A stretch of DNA of 64,000 nt from Haberlea rhodopensis (Eukaryota > Streptophyta > Magnoliopsida > Lamiales > Gesneriaceae): positions 434,001 to 498,000 of the forward strand of contig CAJQUN010000014.1 of NCBI GenBank assembly GCA_907163345.1. The letters run 5' to 3'. Position numbers and translations under genes: made by a program. The notes below the pieces were generated by a model. That model did no database searches and was not told the DNA's origin. It saw only the letters and a program-made list of their open reading frames with translations. Below, one piece after another: positions 1-10,785 of this stretch. Every line of letters begins with the position of its first letter. The stretch's first letter is position 1.

Positions 1-1449
1 ACATATCATTAGATGATTGTTTATGACATACAATGTAATATGATTTTATGAATGGCAATTCATTATTATATATTATTCTTTTAACTGTGCAATGTGAATT
101 AATATATATGTTAATGTCCTTAGAATAATATTGTATTATTCTTAAAGATGTCCCTAGTCAAGTATTATCATGAAAGGGATAATGATAATACGTAGAGACT
201 AGTATGTGTTGATCGATGAATTGTTCATTGATATGAGATATCAAATCAACATATGGGTACATGTTAGAGAACGATGTACTGGACAGACCCACCATGAGAA
301 TGCAACATGGATAGTTATATGATCGTCATATGCAATTCTCATAGTGATAATAATGTATGTAATCCTTACGACTTGTGATCATCAGAGATCCCAACATAAG
401 GAGTTATGTATCTTGATATCGTCAAACGTTACCCGTAACAGGGTAATCTATAAAGGCGACTATTGGATACACTATGAATTATGTAGAGGGATGTTGACTG
501 ATCGAGATAGGATTTGTCCCTCCTATATAACAGGAGATGTGTTTGGCCCTTGATCAAGTGAGAACTAAAATGCATGGCCATGCTCGAATGAGTCGATATG
601 AGATATCGAGCTTATTCGTTTATTCTAGTTCTACTTGGGGATCAAGAAATAAAGATGGATATACGAGTATGACTATTCCATGACTCGTGTTCAATCTAAA
701 CACAAAGGACAAAGGGATTAAGTTACATGGTTAATATTATCACAAGTTCTAAAGGTTATGTCGAGTCATTGACATTCTTGTAATTTGGGTAGCCTCGATG
801 TGTTGCTAGACACCGCTCCTTGTTTGCGACATAAAATGAGATTTTATGTCACTGCCAACATTACAAGATCCTATCGGGTCGCACAAAAGATTAAATCGAG
901 AAGGGAAATTAAATTCATGGGATGAATTAAATAATTAAGAGGAGTCTTAATTAATAATCATAATGATTAAATTAAATCATGGGCTTAAGCCCATGAGGCT
1001 TTATGAAAGCCTTTAATTAATCATATATAATATGTTTGCAAGGTGATTTAATGGGATTAATCCTTGACAATTCATAACACTAAAACCCTAAGCTCAAGTC
1101 GTCCGCCTCCTTGCTCTTCAAGACACTGCCGCCGCCGATTTCTTGGTAGGGTGAATTGGTTGTCGTTGATCGGTTTTGAACCGAGAGTTTAGTTCCGGTT
1201 TAAGAACGAGTCTAGCAACTTGTTCTTAAATCCCCTTTTTGATTTGATCGTGTGGATACCGTAGAGACGAAGGTGCAAACTTTCGTTTGTGACTCGTGGT
1301 GCTACAACGAGGATTCTGCTTCAAACACGCTACAAGGGTGAGACACTTGTAATTCCTTTATCCGATATGAATCCCTATGTATAGATCTGCTGGTTAGTAA
1401 TCCATAAAAATTTTATTCCGCTGCGTTGTATGCTCTTGGATTACTTACA
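1..1449 (+). mobile_element. Ty1/copia LTR, 5' end cut by window edge
   Basis: This matches the Cop1 LTRs at 21029-22524 and 37125-38620 along its length and ends with the same ...TTACTTACA terminus. The first ~20 bases (TGTTGGGATATGCCCTAAG in the other copies) lie outside the window. It differs from the Cop1 LTRs at scattered bases and in the stretch around 1030-1250, so it belongs to a related but distinct copy. It is followed directly by copia pol in the opposite orientation, so it is either the 3' LTR of an element to the left or a solo LTR inserted in an older copia. It is non-coding. Confidence 0.9.
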
Positions 1450-2530
1450 TCATAGGCACGGATCCTTTCTTTGATTCTTGCATGCTAAACCTTTTAAGCA
1501 CTTTGTCTATGTATGTACTTTGACTTAGGCCAAGAAGCCTTCTCGATCTATCTCTATAGATCTTGATTCCTAATACATAGGTGGCTTCTCCCAAGTCTTT
1601 CATCGAAAAGCAGTTCCCTAGCCAAATCTTTACAGATTGTAAGGCAGGAATATCAATCCCAATGAGAAGTATGTCATCTACATACAACACTAGGAAAATG
1701 ATTACGCTCCCACTGACCTTCTTGTAGACACAAGTTCATCTTCGTTTTTGATAAAACCAAACTCTTTGATTGCATCATCAAAACGAAGATTCCAACTCCG
1801 AGAAGCTTGCTTCAATCCATAAATGGATCGTTGTAGCTCTTTCCAGCATCCTTTGGATCGACAAAACCCTCGGGTTGTGTCATGTACACATCCTCGAGCA
1901 GATTTCCATTAAGGAAAGCTGTTTTGACATCCATCTGCCAGATTTCATAATCATGAAATGCAGCTATTGCAAGTAAGATCCTTATGGATTTAACCATGGC
2001 CACTGGTGAAAAGGTTTCATCATAGTCAATACCATGAATTTGTTTGAATCCTTTTGCAACCAGCCGACCTTTATAGGTTTGTACGTTACCATCCATATCG
2101 GTCTTTTTCTTGAAAATCCATTTGCACCCTATGGGTCGTAGCCCTTCAGGTGGATCAACCAAAGTCCATACCTGGTTTGCATACATGGATTCCATCTCAG
2201 ATTTCATGGCCTCTTGCCATTTCTCAGAATCAGTGCCCATTATAGCTTGTTGATAAGATGACGGCTCATCCTCATCAATAAGTAGTAAGTCACCTTGTTG
2301 AGTCACAAGAAATCCATATCTCTGTGGCTCCCGGTGTTCTCTTACAGACCTACGCTGGGCTTGTGCCTCTTGAGCAGGTACTTCTTCCACAACAGATTGC
2401 GGTGCCTGCTCTGTTTCCATCTCAATCTCAGGTTCAGTGTTTTCTTGTGGTTGAACTTCACTAAGTTCTATTTTTCTCCCACTGGTTTTTCTAGAAATAA
2501 ATTCTCTTTCAAGAAATACACCAGTCCGAG
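1450..2530 (-). pseudogene. Ty1/copia pol fragment (integrase-RT linker and RT)
   Basis: Read on the minus strand this encodes the end of the integrase-RT linker and most of a copia reverse transcriptase. The blocks KWIFKKKTDMDGNVQTYKGR, QMDVKTAFLNGNL and the catalytic LYVDDILLIG are visible and match the Cop1 and Cop2 polyproteins. Against Cop2 it has a 1-bp deletion near 1730 and a 7-bp deletion near 1833 (LQRSIYG region), so the frame is broken twice. It stops at 1450 inside the RT 3' part, where a plus-strand copia LTR begins. It stops at 2530 where LtrH begins. No gag, integrase core or RNase H remains here. Confidence 0.9.
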
Positions 2531-3332
2531 TGTGGGGTCCTCTTTACTTAATCCATTATGTATCCATTAAACATACATATGTGAGTCTGAATTAAGTAAT
2601 ATACCATGCACGGATTAAGAGTTCATACTACTTAAGTTGTTTACAAGGTTCTTAAAAACCTAACAAACTATACATAACATGTACATAAACAACCTAATCC
2701 AAAAGAACTCCTAGGCAGTGGTTCCCCTCGCAGCGGAAATCATGACTCACGCTCCCCACGTCTATGAGGCCCTACAGAAACATTCACAACGTGAGTATAG
2801 ATAACAATTATCTCAGTGCAATATCAAACCACAATATCAATATCAATGATAAAGCACAAATAAATCATCAATACGTGAAAGTTCTGTATCATGCATCCAC
2901 AAATGCACTATGTCATGACATGTCTCAACAATTTCCCTATTATCACGAGCCCCATATGATATACCTAATCAGCTCAATATGTCAGTGGAACCACATCACA
3001 TCTGCATATTAGCAGCACATATCATAGTACCATGCTCATCAGTGATAATAGCCAGAGCATATACCCACGCCAGGCGTATATCTCTCAAGCCAAAGCATAT
3101 GTAGTATATCTATCGTGGCAATGATCTTAGCCAAAGCATATACCACACCAGGCATATCTCTCGAGGCAATGATCTCACCAAAGCATATACACATATCTAT
3201 CAAGGCATCCATCCCAATCATATGAAATCCATGTATGAATATGCATATGAACTACCAATCATATGACACAAGATAACATAAATCATATGATATCAAAACC
3301 ATAACATCATCATCGCATCATATCTATACTCC

Positions 3333-3423
3333 GTACGTCAACACGTACCTGTATTGCGACACAAAAGCGATAAATCAGGCGTTGATAGCTAAATGCCTCT
3401 TTGCCCTGTCCCCTGAGATGATG
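3333..3423 (-). other. LtrH exon-like segment and GTACGT/ACGTAC palindrome
   Basis: On the minus strand TTGTTGTAG precedes a 75-nt segment (3349-3423) that ends ACAG|GTACGT. The GTACGT (3343-3348) pairs with ACGTAC (3333-3338) across a 4-base spacer. The same arrangement occurs in every other gypsy LTR that retains this region. Confidence 0.6.
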
Positions 3424-3511
3424 CTACAACAATGCCAACAATATAACATGTTATCATAGGCATTAAAATCAAATTCTACAAAAATATAAAATTTTCAACA
3501 TTCTGCCTTCA

Positions 3512-3704
3512 CCGATCGATCGCCTCAAAATCTCGATCGATCGCCGAACTGTTCATGCTTCACCGATCGATCGCACAAAATCACCGATCGATCATCACCT
3601 TGCACCGATCGATCGCCTCAAATCACCGATCGATCGTCTCATGCTCAAACCGCCTTAAACCTTCACTGGTCGCGGCGATCGATCGAGACCACAGCGGATC
3701 GATC
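3512..3704. repeat. GATCGATCG palindrome cluster in LtrH
   Basis: About eight GATCGATCG or near-copies are spaced 15-40 bp apart. Each core is self-complementary. The cluster lies upstream (in LTR sense) of the exon-like segment, as in the other LTR families. Confidence 0.9.
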
Positions 3705-4344
3705 GGCCCGATCAGAAAAAATGAGAAAATGGCGATTTTCAAGCTTATCTCCATGGTTCTTCTCCTATACCTCAAAGTTTAACATGTAAACATAATTCAT
3801 GCAATCCCTAGTACCATATAAACATGTTTCTAACATCCTAGAAACAAATTCTTGGCAAAGAAACAAGTTATGATTCTAAGCATACATATTTGATATTCCA
3901 AGACACATACTTCAACACCAACTACACAAATCAAGTGTAAAACCATGAAATCCTTACCAAGATGGTACAATTTCACTTCACACACCTTCCTAGCTCAATT
4001 CACAAGTCAATCCCAAGCTTAAACCACAAAGCACTTGGAAGAGATGAAGAGGAGCTTGTGTGAGAATTTTAGGTGAGAAGTGGTGTAAGTATGTGATTTC
4101 ACCCCCTAATCCACTTGATATAGATCCTTAGCTCCTTAATTTACTTGTTATCATGCCATGTACAAGTAAGTACATGTGAAGTAACATGTACATGAAATGA
4201 AACTCAAATTCAAATGCAACTCCTATTTCATGTTCTTTGATATGTTACTATATTTCAAATCATAGACCATGTTTCATTCTTTGCCCTTACCATCTCTCAT
4301 TGCACACATGTATTACTTCATTCTTGGTTCCACCCGAACCCCCA

Positions 4345-7300
4345 TTAACATACGTGTCTTTTATTTACGCACCCTGCTTTTATATTGATAGACACAGGTG
4401 CGTCACACTCTTTTGTGTCGACGAGTTTTGTTGAAAGGCACCATATATGCACTTCTCCGTCCCCCATGCCTCTTATGGTCTCGACACCCGCTAGAAGAAG
4501 TTGACTACAGATCAGATTGTTTTTGATGGCCTCATTTATTTTGAGGATAATGAACTAAGGTCAGATTTGATTATTCTGGGGATGTCAGACTTTGAATGTA
4601 TTGTAGGCATTGATGTTCTGAACAGGTATCAGGCAGTCGTGAACTGCAGGCAGAGGACTGTCCGATTTAGGTCAGATATGGGAGTCCAGTGGACATTCTT
4701 TGGGGATGGTTCTCGTCCAAAGATTCCGTTGGTATCTGCTGCCAAGATGGCACAGTTATTGGAACGAGGCCATACAGGATATCTTATTTATGCTGTTGAT
4801 ATTACGGAAAAGAAAGAAGAAGTAAAAGTTGAGGATGTGCCTGTAGTGGCGGAGTTTCCTAATGTCTTTCCGGAGGAGATTCCCAGATTCCCACCGACGA
4901 GAGAGGTCGAGTTTGGGATTGAGTTACTACCGGGGACGTCTGTCATTTCTCATGCCCCGTATAGGATGGCACCAGCGGAGCTAAGAGAGTTAAAGATTCA
5001 GTTACAAAAGCTCCTTGATAAAGGCTACATACGCCCTAGCGTGTCGCCCTGGGGTGCGCCTATCTTATTTGTTAAGAAGAAAGATGGATCGATGCGTCTA
5101 TGCATTGACTATAGGCAACTGAACAAAGCCACAGTAAAGAATAAGTATCCGCTCCCAAGGATTGATGATTGTTTGACCAGCTGCAGGGTACGAGGCTCTA
5201 CAGTAAGATCGATCTGAGGTCGGGGTACCATCAGATTCGAGTAAGGGAAGATGATGTTCAGAAGACAGCTTTCAGGACTAGATATGGGCACTATGAATTC
5301 TTAGTCATGCCTTTTGGGGTGACAAATGCCCCAGCTGTTTTCATGAGTCTGATGAACAGAGTGTTCCAGCCATTTTTGGATCAGTTCGTCATAGTCTTCA
5401 TTGACGACATACTTATTTACTCCCGGACTGAAGAAGAACACGCGGAGCACTTGAGGACAGTACTCCAGATCCTCAGGGATCATCAGCTATATGCAAAGCT
5501 CAGCAAGTACGAGTTCTGGTTGAGCAGCGTGGTATTCTTAGGCCATGTCATATCTAGCAGTGGGATATCTGTGGATCCCAGGAAGATTGAGGCTGTGATG
5601 GAGTGGGCTGCACCCACTTCTGTACCTGAGATACGGAGTTTTCTCGGTTTGGCAGAATATTACCGATGTTTCGTCGAGGGTTTTTCAAAGATCGCCAAAC
5701 CCCTGACACAGCTGTTTCAGAAGGGAGTCCCCTTCTTTTGGTCTGAGGCTTGTGAGGAAAGTTTCCAAGAACTAAAGCGTCGCTTCACTACAGCGCCTGT
5801 GTTGGTAATTCCGTCTGAGAATAAGAGATTCGCCTTGTATACGGATGCATCACTACAGGGTTTGGGCTGTGTGTTGATGCAAGATAAGCACGTGGTGGCT
5901 TATGCTTCGAGGCAGTTGAAGCCTCATGAGACCAGATACCCAGTTCATGACTTGGAGCTGGCGGCTATCATCTTCGCCTTAAAGATTTGGCGGCATTATC
6001 TTTATGGTACTTCATTTACCATCTTTACGGACCATAAGAGCCTGAAGTTCTTATTCACTCAGGCAGAGTTGAATATGAGGCAAAGAAGGTGGATGGATTT
6101 ACTCAAAGACTATGACTGTGAGATTGAGTATCATCCCGGTAAAGCGAACTTAATAGCAGACGCCTTAAGTCGGAAGGTGAAGAGTACTGCAGAGGATGTC
6201 ATGTGTTTGTCGGCTTTGATGACTTCTTACTGCCATCTGGGCTATGATTTCGATGTAGACACGTCGCATGTGCGAGTGTCGACCTTACTGGCAGAGCCAG
6301 ACATATTTGAGGCAATCAGGAAGGCCCAGTGGTCGGATAATGAAGTTCAAAGATGGACGTCATTGGTACTAAAGGGTCAGCCATCCAAGTTCAGAGTGGC
6401 TGAGGATGATTCTTTAAGACTGGGCAACCGATGGGTAGTCCCAGATGCACCATAGTTGCGTAGAGGAATATTGGAGCGAGCTCACAGTAGTCGGTTCAGT
6501 ATCCACCCAGGGGGAAAGAAGATGTACAAGGACCTATGCGGTCAATTCTGGTGGAGACGCATGAAGCATGAGGTGATCGCTTTTGTTAAAAGATGTTTGA
6601 TCTGCCAGCAGTTAAAGGCAGAGAGGCAGAGGCCTGGTGGCGAGCTGAAGAGCTTAGAGGTACCTGAATGGAAGTGGGAGGATATATCTATGGACTTCGT
6701 GACCCACTTGCCAAGGACGGCCTCAGGATTTGATGCGATCTGGGTGATCGTAGATAGGTGACGAAGACGGCTCATTTCATCCCTTACAGTATGTCATATA
6801 CATACTTGAAGATGGCCCAGATGTATATACGAGATGTGGTGAGATTGCATGGTATTCCAGTCTCGATAGTGTCTGACAGAGACCCGAGGTCTTCACATTT
6901 CTGGGAGGGTCTCCAGACAGCTTTGGGCACAGAGGTGAGACTGAGTACGGCCTATCACCCTCAGACAGACGGCCAAACGGAGCGTACCATTCAGACGCTC
7001 GAGGACATGTTGAGGGCATGTATTTTGGAGTTTGATACTCCGTGGCAGGATTCAGTGCCATTGGTGGAGTTCTCATATAATAACAGTTATCAGGCGAGCA
7101 ATCAAATGACCCCTTTTGAAGCTCTGTATGGACGACGATGTAGATCACCGCTGTATTGGGAGGACTTAACTAGCAAAGCTGTCGGAGGACCGGATATGAT
7201 CAAGGACATGGAAGAAAAGATTAAGATGATACGCCAAAAGATGAAAGCGGCCCAGGATAGGCAAGCAGCCTATGCCAATAAGCGGCGACGACCACTGGAA

Positions 7301-7756
7301 TTCCAGTTAGGAGACAGGGTCTTCTTAAAGATCTCGCCCTTCAGGGGTGTGGTTCGGTTTGGTATGCGGGGAAAGTTATCTCCGAGGTATGTCGGGCCAT
7401 ATGAAGTGTTGCAGCGAATCGGTACATTGGCTTATCGTTTGGCTTTACCGCCATCTTTATCTGGCATACACGATGTTTTCCATGTCTCTATGTTACGGAA
7501 GTATGAGCCAGACTCGTCTCATGTCTTATAGCCTACTGAAGTTCAGTTAGACTCAGATGTGTCCTACGTGGAACGACCAATCAAGATTCTGGATCGAGAG
7601 GATCGCAGATTACGAAGCAAAGTTATGCCGATGGTCAAAGTTCAGTGGGATCGTCGGGGTGTCGAGGAGGCTACGTGGGAGACAGAACGGCATATGGTGC
7701 AGCACTATCCGGAACTATTCTCTGGTATGTTTTTATGTTTAGTTTTGATATGGTGA
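4345..7756 (+). pseudogene. TekD gypsy pol: protease-RT-RNase H-integrase-chromodomain, decayed
   Basis: The first recognisable codons are the protease block with active site DTGAS (about 4390). Then come RT (MRLCIDYRQLNKATVKN and catalytic VFIDDILIYS), RNase H (LYTDASLQGLGCV, DHKSLKFLF), integrase (zinc-binding region ending CLIC near 6600; MDF, SDRDP and DGQTERT for the D,D,E triad) and a C-terminal block ending EEATWETERHM that resembles the chromodomain of Tekay/Del elements. Lesions against TekA and TekB: a 1-bp deletion with TGA near 4500, a 1-bp deletion near 5170, TAG near 6453, a 1-bp deletion near 6759, a small in-frame deletion in the integrase core near 6888, and TAG at 7529-7531. 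There is no gag upstream: LtrH abuts the protease. The TekD LTR follows after a normal PPT, so this is the right half of an old element. Confidence 0.93.
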
Positions 7757-7764
7757 TGCATGCG

Positions 7765-7800
7765 GATTTCGAGGACGAAATCTTATAAGTAGGGGAGTAA
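7765..7800 (+). promoter_or_regulatory. Terminal hairpin and polypurine tract of TekD
   Basis: GATTTCGAGGACGAAATC (7765-7782) is a perfect 7-bp inverted repeat around AGGA. It is followed by the purine-rich AGTAGGGGAGTAA directly before the LTR at 7801. Plus-strand DNA priming at such a tract is known for the family. The hairpin recurs at 29621, 43840 and 60166. Confidence 0.75.
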
Positions 7801-8715
7801 TGTAATACCAGCGAAATGTTATTTGATTATGTGCCATGATGATAATTTATGATATGTTTAAGGGTTGTGGTGTATTTAAATTGGGGGTTATATTTATGTT
7901 AGGATGATATGATCTAGGGGGCATGTGGGTGTTTTAAAGGATGTATTAATTAAATGAAGTTATAAAATATCGAGTGAGGATATTTTAATACATCGTACTA
8001 TATACCGGGACGCAATTAAACACCACATGACCACCCTACCCACACCACCCCCCACCCATTCGGTCACTTCACCCCTCCCCCCACTTGTTCAACCCATACC
8101 CCCACTTGCCCCAACCCATGCTATCACTCATTGCTTGCATCAACTCTCCTCCCATTCCAATCAATTCCCCTCCTTCTCTCCTCCATTGTCGTCCCAAGCA
8201 ACCAGCTGTAGGCAAGGAAAGGCTGGATTTATTAGGTGAAAAACCTTGCAAACAAGAGGAGCAAAAAGAGAGGGGTAAGTGGGTACCCTGTTTTCTGGGT
8301 TATTGGTTGAGTTTGGGTTTTGTTGAATGATTTTTATGCATGCTAGTATAGGTTTGGGTGAAACCTTGGTATGGGTGCTTGCATGGTAGTATTATGTAAC
8401 TACTAGCATGTTAGTTCGAGCATGTTACATGTTTTATGTGATAGATTTCTGGCTATGAAACTATGTGCTCGAAAATCTGAGAAAGGAAGAGCATGCTCTG
8501 TTTTCTGTATAAGTTGGTTGGGGTTGAAGATTTTGATGATGTTATGATGCATGTTAGCTTAGGTTTTGTTAAACCTTTGATTTAAGTACTTACAAGGAAG
8601 TTTTATGAAGTTCCTAACAAGTTTGTTTGAGCAAGTATGTTGTGTTATGAAGTAGATTTGATGATATGAAATGAGGTCCTCGAAAATCTGGAAAAATCCC
8701 GATTTTCAGAGTGCT

Positions 8716-8935
8716 CGATCGATCGAGATTTTATACCGATCGATCGAGCGAGGCAGAAGCTTTTAAGCATGGTTTGAAATTCAGGCGTCGATCGATCGAG
8801 GGATTTTCCGATCGATCGGTGAAGCTCCTCGATCGATCGGTAAAATATTTCGATCGATCGATCGAGGCAGAATGTTTGGGCACTATTTATGTACAGTTTC
8901 TCTATCGATCGAGACCTTGGGGCCGATCGATCGAG
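8716..8935. repeat. GATCGATCG palindrome cluster in TekD LTR
   Basis: Seven to eight copies of GATCGATCG, with flanks varying between CGATCGATCGAG and CGATCGATCGG, lie in a 220-bp stretch between the putative first donor and acceptor. Confidence 0.93.
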
Positions 8936-9035
8936 AGAGGCAGAATGTTGAAAAATAAAACGATGATTTATTTTGTTAAATTTATGGTATGAGATGATAT
9001 TGAGGCATCTAATATGGTATTATGTGGTCTTGTAG

Positions 9036-9117
9036 AACCATCCCAGGTACCAGCACAATCAAGGAGATAAAGTCTGTTGACTCCTCCTCCTTTTAAAAAG
9101 GTACGTAAGAGACGTAC
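9036..9117 (+). other. TekD exon-like segment and GTACGT/ACGTAC palindrome
   Basis: A 65-nt segment follows GGTCTTGTAG and ends AAAAAG|GTACGTAAG. The donor-like GTACGT (9101-9106) is inversely repeated as ACGTAC (9112-9117) with a 5-base spacer. The segment starts AACCATCCCAGGTACC, close to TekA and TekB. Confidence 0.6.
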
Positions 9118-9237
9118 GGGCATCGGACGGTAAAACACATCTCTACACTATGACTATGCATTTATCGCATGAATGTTTACGATGAAAGGATGATGTTTAT
9201 ACGATGTTTATATAATGATGTGATACGATGTTTATTA

Positions 9238-9560
9238 TGTGGTAAGATGCCACGGGGTAAGATTGCCCATATGGTAAGAGGCCATACGCTGTTTATTATG
9301 TGGTAAGATGCCACGGGGTAAGATGCCCATATGGTAAGAGGCCATACAATGTTATTATGTGGTAAGATGCCACGGGGTAAGATGCCCATATGGTAAGAGG
9401 CCATACGATGTTATTATGTGGTAAGATGCCAAGTAAGATGCCCATATGGTAAGAGGCCATACAATGTTATTATGTGGTAAGATGCCACGGGGTAAGATGC
9501 CCATATGGTAAGAGGCCATACGATATTATGATGTGGCAAGATGTCACAGGGTAAGATGCC
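9238..9560. repeat. GGTAAGATGCC minisatellite in TekD LTR
   Basis: About 5.5 tandem units of 59-60 bp, each built from GGTAAGATGCC, GGTAAGATGCCC and GGTAAGAGGCC sub-motifs. One unit (about 9417) is internally deleted. Shorter arrays of the same sub-motifs occur in the TekA and TekA2 LTRs. Confidence 0.92.
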
Positions 9561-9987
9561 CATATGCATGAATATGAACCAGGGACAACAAAAAGAAGTT
9601 AATGAATAACCAGCATATTTACTTAACCAATATTTCATGAATTTACTATGATGTTTTTATGATGTTAAGTAAGATTAAATATGCTCATGGTGTGTTGTCC
9701 CTGTAGGTACACTTTTGGACTAAAGGACTAAGGGTCGGGTTGAGGCAGTGAGCTACGAGGAACACAGGAATGTATAGGATTCAAGTTATGACTAGTATCT
9801 ACTCTAGGAGTAGTGTAAATCTAAATTTTGCCATTCTTTTGGGAATGTAATGAATTATTTTTGAAGTTTTGTATTTTGGCCTGTAACCTGCTAGCTCATG
9901 TAACAACCGGAACCATAAGATGTTATCTAATGCATGATTAGTCCTTCTTATGTCACTATAACACTGTTAGGGTAGCGAGGCCCTACA

Positions 9988-10181
9988 AGAGCAGTGGTTA
10001 GATAACCCGGGAATGAGTGAAGGGTAGCCTTAGCAATAAGTTGGCTAGGTGCTTACTTTTAAACATGTTTTATATGTATGTTGCATATGAAGTAGAAAAT
10101 GATATACTAACATGTTTAATTATCTAACGTTGTACTTTATGAACTGCTTTTGGGTATTGTTGTTAACCTTTGTGTTGCAGC
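9988..10181 (+). promoter_or_regulatory. TekD leader, primer-binding site deleted
   Basis: The other elements have ATTAGTGGTATCAGAGCAG after the LTR. Here the LTR end ...CCTACA is followed at once by AGAGCAGTGG, so the 3' half of the tRNA-iMet primer site is lost. The leader ends with an acceptor-like TTTGTGTTGCAG (AG at 10179-10180), one base before the gag ATG, as in TekA, TekB and TekC. Confidence 0.8.
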
Positions 10182-10785
10182 ATGGCAGCAAATGTAGAAG
10201 TGGGTGACGCTATTAGTGTAAATGCAAGTGTTGGGCGTACGAATCCACTGCCACCGCCAGCCTTGGGCGAATAACCCTCTGAACAACAGTTGCTACCTGG
10301 GGAGCTGAGCTTGGCTCAATTTATGATGTACCGACCCCCGATATTCGAAGGAACTGAAACAGGGGAGAAGGCTGAGGAATGGTTAGAGAGGATTGAACAG
10401 ATATTTGTGGCAGCTCCGTGTGCGAAGTTAGCATGGATCGGATTAGAGGAGTTCGAACTGGCTAAGAAAGCATTGATGTGGTGGAAGACCACAGTGGTTG
10501 AGCAAGAGACTCTGGGGCAGGAATAAATTGGAAGATGTTCCGTACGCGATTTCTGGCCCGGAATTTCTCAGCTGCTGCGAGACAGGCTAAAGAGGATGAG
10601 TTTACCAACTTAAGGCAAGGTACCATGCCTGTATCGGATTATGCTCTACATTACTGCTCTTTACTCCGTTATGTGCCCCATATTGCTGCGAACACCCAGG
10701 CCAAGATGAGGAATTTTATGAAAGGATTGAGGCCGGAACTGTATGACAGGGTAATTACCTTTGGCCCTGCCTGCTTTGATGATGC
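10182..10785 (+). pseudogene. TekD gag, 5' part, interrupted by LardE
   Basis: The ATG at 10182 opens a gag like that of TekA (PGELSLAQFM, EEWLERIEQIFVAAPC, ALMWWKTTVVEQE, MRNFMKGLRPELYDR). Gag forms the particle in which the RNA is copied. A TAA at 10272-10274 and a 1-bp frameshift near 10523 disable it. The reading stops at FDDA, where LardE is inserted. The next 20 bases of the same gene are at 46012-46031. The two zinc knuckles and everything further 3' are not recovered. Confidence 0.9.

Larger units (their letters stand above)
2531..4344 (-). mobile_element. LTR 'LtrH' (gypsy type, minus orientation)
   Basis: This non-coding block separates copia pol from gypsy pol. On the minus strand it ends ...GAGGACCCCACA (plus-strand start TGTGGGGTCC at 2531), a typical LTR 3' end. 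In minus orientation it has the same ordered marks as the TekA-TekD LTRs: a donor-like TTG|GTAAGG near 3960, a GATCGATCG cluster (3512-3704), an acceptor-like TTGTAG, a 75-nt segment ending ACAG|GTACGT with the inverted ACGTAC (3333-3348), a short-repeat zone (about 3040-3200), and a second acceptor-like TTTCTGTAG near 2770. Its inner terminus is not clear: the sequence becomes gypsy protease at 4345 with no obvious ...CA end. It may be a truncated solo LTR. Confidence 0.7.
7801..9987 (+). mobile_element. TekD LTR (2187 bp)
   Basis: It runs from TGTAATACCAGCG, right after the polypurine tract, to ...GGCCCTACA. Marks in order: TATA-like CTATATACC (7998-8006), donor-like GG|GTAAGT with GT at 8275, GATCGATCG cluster (8716-8935), acceptor-like TTGTAG ending 9035, exon-like 9036-9100, donor-like GTACGTAAG at 9101, a 59-60-bp minisatellite (about 9238-9560), and acceptor-like TCCCTGTAG ending 9706. 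It serves as the 3' LTR of the pol on its left and the 5' LTR of the gag on its right, so it is probably the shared LTR of a tandem or recombined element. Only one copy is in the window, so its age cannot be estimated. Confidence 0.88.

Noticed and set aside
344..553. A 69-codon reading frame kept in four copia LTRs (344-553, 21390-21599, 37486-37695, 48121-48330 minus)
   Set aside because: The copies are homologous LTRs, so sharing is expected. The frame lies in non-coding LTR DNA and resembles no known protein.
8716..8935. GATCGATCG clusters as a CRISPR array
   Set aside because: The repeat is only 9-12 bp, the spacing is irregular, there are no cas genes, and the DNA is a plant LTR.
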